From positions 1 through 36,640 of the forward strand of contig CAMPCJ010000008.1 in assembly GCA_946645685.1 (NCBI GenBank): DNA of 36,640 nucleotides, given 5' to 3'. The first letter of the stretch is position 1; the number at the start of each line of letters is the position of its first letter. Below, in pieces: positions 34,026 through 36,640 of this stretch. The notes under the pieces are model-generated. The model was not told where the DNA came from. It made no database searches and saw only the letters and a program-made list of their open reading frames with translations. Source of the stretch: an uncultured Clostridia bacterium. Its GTDB lineage: Bacteria; Bacillota; Clostridia; Oscillospirales; SIG627. The translations under genes were made by a program, and so were the position numbers.

Positions 34026-34952
34026 ATGAGCAACAGCAATCTGGTCAACTACACCAAACTATCGCTCTTCAAGAACAGTCCCCGGAACCACAAGATCGAC
34101 AAGATCACCATCCACCACATGGCGGGGGACTTTTCCGTGGAGACCTGCGGCAATATCTTCACCCGGATCGGGAAGAACGGCTCCGCCAACTACGGCATCG
34201 GCTCGGACGGCAGGGTGGGACTGTACGTGAACGAGTGCGACCGGGCGTGGACAAGCGGCAGCCGGGAAAACGATCACCGCGCCGTCACCATCGAAGTCGC
34301 CAACGACTGCAAAGCCCCCTCCTGGCACGTCTCCGACAAGGCGTACGCAAAACTGCTGGATCTGTGCGAGGACATCTGCCGCCGGAACGGGATCGAAAAG
34401 CTCACCTTCACCGGGGACGCCTCCGGCAATCTGACCATGCACAAGTATTTCCAGAAGACCGCCTGCCCCGGTCCCTATCTGGAAAGCCGCTTCGGGGAGA
34501 TCGCCGCGGAGGTGAACCGCAGGCTCTCCGGGGGAAAGGCGCCCGCTGAAAAGACGCCCGTCGTCACCTATCAGGTATACGCCAACGGCAGGTGGCTCCC
34601 CAACGTGACGGACAGAAGCGACTATGCCGGGAACTTCGGGCAGAGCGCCAGTGCCCTCTTCGCCTCCGCCGCCGGGGATACCCTGTATTATCGGGTCGCC
34701 TTGAAGGGCGGCAGATGGCTGCCGGAGGTGAAGGATCGGGAAGACTTCGCCGGGAACTTAGGACAGCCCTTCGACCGGGTGATGGTGAGAGCCGCCTCCG
34801 GGCGGAAGGTACACGTGCAAGCCCACGTGGGGGGCAAGGTGTTTGGCAGATGGCTCCCCGCCGTCACCGGGTACAACGCAAGCGACGCCAAAAACGGCTA
34901 CGCCGGAAACAAGGGGCAAGCCATTGACGGCTTGTATATCTGGATGGAATAA
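34026..34952 (+). CDS. N-acetylmuramoyl-L-alanine amidase (Amidase_2) with C-terminal GRWLP/YAGN repeats
   Basis: IDKITIHHMAGDFSVETCGNIF...SANYGIGSDGRVGLYVNECDRAWTSGS...AVTIEVAND...TMHKYFQKTACPGPYL; then three GRWLPxV...(Y/F)AGNxGQ repeats. SD AAGGAG before ATG 34026. Confidence 0.93.
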   Translation: MSNSNLVNYTKLSLFKNSPRNHKIDKITIHHMAGDFSVETCGNIFTRIGKNGSANYGIGSDGRVGLYVNECDRAWTSGSRENDHRAVTIEVANDCKAPSWHVSDKAYAKLLDLCEDICRRNGIEKLTFTGDASGNLTMHKYFQKTACPGPYLESRFGEIAAEVNRRLSGGKAPAEKTPVVTYQVYANGRWLPNVTDRSDYAGNFGQSASALFASAAGDTLYYRVALKGGRWLPEVKDREDFAGNLGQPFDRVMVRAASGRKVHVQAHVGGKVFGRWLPAVTGYNASDAKNGYAGNKGQAIDGLYIWME

Positions 34953-34963
34953 GGAGGAAGAAA

Positions 34964-35440
34964 ATGAAAGAAACGTTTTGGAAAGGCGCGATCTCGGCAG
35001 CGGCAGCCGGCGTCGCCGCGTATTTTCGCGCCCTGGCGGCGCCCGTGTTCGTGCTGATCGCCGTGATGCTGGCGGACTACGTCACCGGGATGACCCGGGC
35101 GTGGATCACTCACTCCTTCTCCTCCCGGACGGGGGTGCGGGGCATTGTGAAAAAGGTGCTGTACCTGGCGCTGGTGGCGGTGGGGATGACCGCGGATTTC
35201 CTGGTCGCCCGGGCGCTGGCGGACGCCGGCGTTCAAACCGGCTTCACCGGGGCGGCGGGGCTGATGGTCACCGTGTGGCTGATCGTGAACGAATTGATCT
35301 CCATTCTGGAAAATCTCTCGGAAAGCGCCGTGCCCGTGCCGCCGTTTCTGGTAAAGCTTCTGCGCCGGTTGAAAAGCGCCTCGGAGCGCCCGTCCGGGGA
35401 AGAGGGCGGCGCGCCGGAGGAAAAAGACCGGACGGAATAA
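34964..35440 (+). CDS. Phage holin family protein (Phage_holin_4/TcdE-like)
   Basis: APVFVLIAVMLADYVTGMTRAWITHSFSSRTGVRGIVKKVLYLALVAVGMTADFLV...GLMVTVWLIVNELISILENLSESAVPVPPFLVKLLRRLK: holin-4 hallmark (D..TG, S..G..G..KK, NE..SI.EN, P.P..L). Confidence 0.93.
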   Translation: MKETFWKGAISAAAAGVAAYFRALAAPVFVLIAVMLADYVTGMTRAWITHSFSSRTGVRGIVKKVLYLALVAVGMTADFLVARALADAGVQTGFTGAAGLMVTVWLIVNELISILENLSESAVPVPPFLVKLLRRLKSASERPSGEEGGAPEEKDRTE

Positions 35441-35463
35441 AGCGGGAAAAAGCGTCAAAACCC

Positions 35464-35492
35464 TTGCAATCGGCGGAGGGGCGTGGTACAAT
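35464..35492 (+). promoter_or_regulatory. Sigma-A promoter (TTGCAA-17 bp-TACAAT) upstream of putative cysteine peptidase
   Basis: TTGCAA 35464-35469 and TACAAT 35487-35492; SD GGAGGAG then ATG 35535. Confidence 0.75.
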
Positions 35493-35534
35493 CGGATCGG
35501 AAACGTTGCACACGCACCGATGTGGAGGAGAAAC

Positions 35535-36640
35535 ATGGCAAATCCATTCAAAAGGACGTGCTTTCCCTGCTATGCGCTGCCGGCGGGGGCGAAGCCGGAG
35601 GAAGTGCGCGCCGCCGCCGCCCGGGCGATGTTTGACGGGCTGACCCTGCCCTGGACGCCCGCGGCGGATTTTACCTATACCAAGTCCGCTAACATGAAGG
35701 TCACCGAGTTCGTCAAGACCGCGGGAACGGAATACGTGGGTCTGCCCTATACCGACGGACGGGGCGGCATTCTCACCTGGCTCCAGTATTTCGATTTTGA
35801 GAAAGGCACGTTCGCACCGCCTGCCGACCGGGATTTCAACAGCAACCTGGGCAACTCCTGCGCCAGCGCCGTGGCGAACGGATGGCGCGCCGTCATTCCC
35901 GATCTTACCGTGAGCGCCACCTATTCCTTTACCCCCTCCCGCGGCTGTATTCCCGTGGGGGATTATACCATTTCCGATGTGACCGCCGAGGATTTCCGGA
36001 CGGTGGGCACCCGGGAGACCATCGCCGCCAACGGCAGGGAGAAGATCCTGGAATGCTACGCCCTGTGCAAAACGGCGGACGCCCTTCTGCTGGTGGCGTA
36101 TCACAGCAACGCGGGCAACCACGCCATGATGGTGGCGGAGGAGCCCACGGTCGTCCGCACCGCCGACGGCGCCATCGACCCGGAGCGCAGCGTGATGATC
36201 ATCCAGGATCAGCGCTTCCGGCAAAAGCCCCATGCGGTCAACGGGGAGATGCTGCTCATCTCCGGGCGGGTGCGCACCGGCGTCACCTTCGCCCAACTTA
36301 TCGAGGAGGGGTACATCCCCTTTACCCACGCCGTCTTCACCGGGCAGCAGCCCTACGTTCCCGCCTCCGTGACGGTGGAGGGAGAGGCGGCTTTGGCGAA
36401 TTGGGACGACCTGATCCTTTCCGCCCCCTATCCGGTGATCGCCCTCACCCTGCGGCAGACGGACGCGGCGGGCAAGGTCTTGCGGGAGGATCGCCGGGTC
36501 ACCTTTGCCGTGGAATTCACCAACGGCGTCGCCCACCGCTTCCCGCTGAAAAAAATGCCCCTGCCGTCCCCGGCGGACGGCGCGAAGCGCCTGACGCTTT
36601 CCGTGATGGTGAACACCGGCGAGGTCTTCACCCCCCTCGT
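35535..36640 (+). CDS. Uncharacterised protein with NlpC/P60-like cysteine-peptidase signature (3' end beyond window)
   Basis: Frame open from ATG 35535 to window end: MANPFKRTCFPCYALPAGAKPEEVRAAAARAMFDGLTLPWTPAADFTYTK...AGTEYVGLPYTDGRGG...NSNLGNSCASAVANGWRAV...AYHSNAGNHAMMVAEEP...IIQDQRFRQKPH. The Cys and His spacing and the YxGLPY segment resemble NlpC/P60. Absent from the ORF track because no stop is reached. Confidence 0.75.
   Translation, partial: MANPFKRTCFPCYALPAGAKPEEVRAAAARAMFDGLTLPWTPAADFTYTKSANMKVTEFVKTAGTEYVGLPYTDGRGGILTWLQYFDFEKGTFAPPADRDFNSNLGNSCASAVANGWRAVIPDLTVSATYSFTPSRGCIPVGDYTISDVTAEDFRTVGTRETIAANGREKILECYALCKTADALLLVAYHSNAGNHAMMVAEEPTVVRTADGAIDPERSVMIIQDQRFRQKPHAVNGEMLLISGRVRTGVTFAQLIEEGYIPFTHAVFTGQQPYVPASVTVEGEAALANWDDLILSAPYPVIALTLRQTDAAGKVLREDRRVTFAVEFTNGVAHRFPLKKMPLPSPADGAKRLTLSVMVNTGEVFTPL

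Noticed and set aside
35268-36536. 422-aa minus-strand ORF at right edge
   Set aside because: Antisense to the open plus-strand NlpC/P60-like frame, which has promoter, RBS and motif support.
31916-36640. Diversity-generating retroelement in the window
   Set aside because: No reverse transcriptase and no template repeat seen; kept only as a testable lead for the fibre tip.

Overview
High-GC Firmicutes/Clostridia-like chromosomal segment, inferred from gene content and style rather than a database search. From left to right:
- Minus strand: partial gap (GAPDH), a TatD-family nuclease, metG, and a CarD-family regulator.
- Plus strand: three tandem lipoproteins related to neutral/alkaline ceramidase, then a small membrane protein with a (PQA)n tail.
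- Minus strand block: murI, a membrane protein, bioY, a membrane protein, a ProX/YbaK-type deacylase, the infC-rpmI-rplT operon with a structured leader, an amino-acid ABC permease and binding protein, a dCMP deaminase, an ANTAR protein, purA and purB.
- Plus strand: an rRNA m5C methyltransferase, greA, an Ig-like envelope protein and a DUF2975-like protein.
- Minus strand: a lone MsmX/UgpC-type ABC ATPase.
- Plus strand: an LPG-synthase-TM-like protein and two GT4 glycosyltransferases.
- Minus strand: an LRR membrane protein and two small envelope proteins.
- Plus strand at the right edge: a phage-derived cassette with a BppU/collagen/DUF6273-like fibre, an amidase, a holin and a putative NlpC/P60-like cysteine peptidase (truncated by the window end).
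The strongest items for follow-up are:
1. The fibre-amidase-holin-peptidase cassette, which directly abuts ordinary chromosomal genes. No capsid, terminase or tail genes lie upstream of it.
2. The ceramidase-like triplet, which keeps all four predicted Zn ligands but lacks the catalytic serine.
3. infC, which apparently starts at AUA behind a structured leader.
No rRNA, tRNA, CRISPR array, transposase or reverse transcriptase was recognised.
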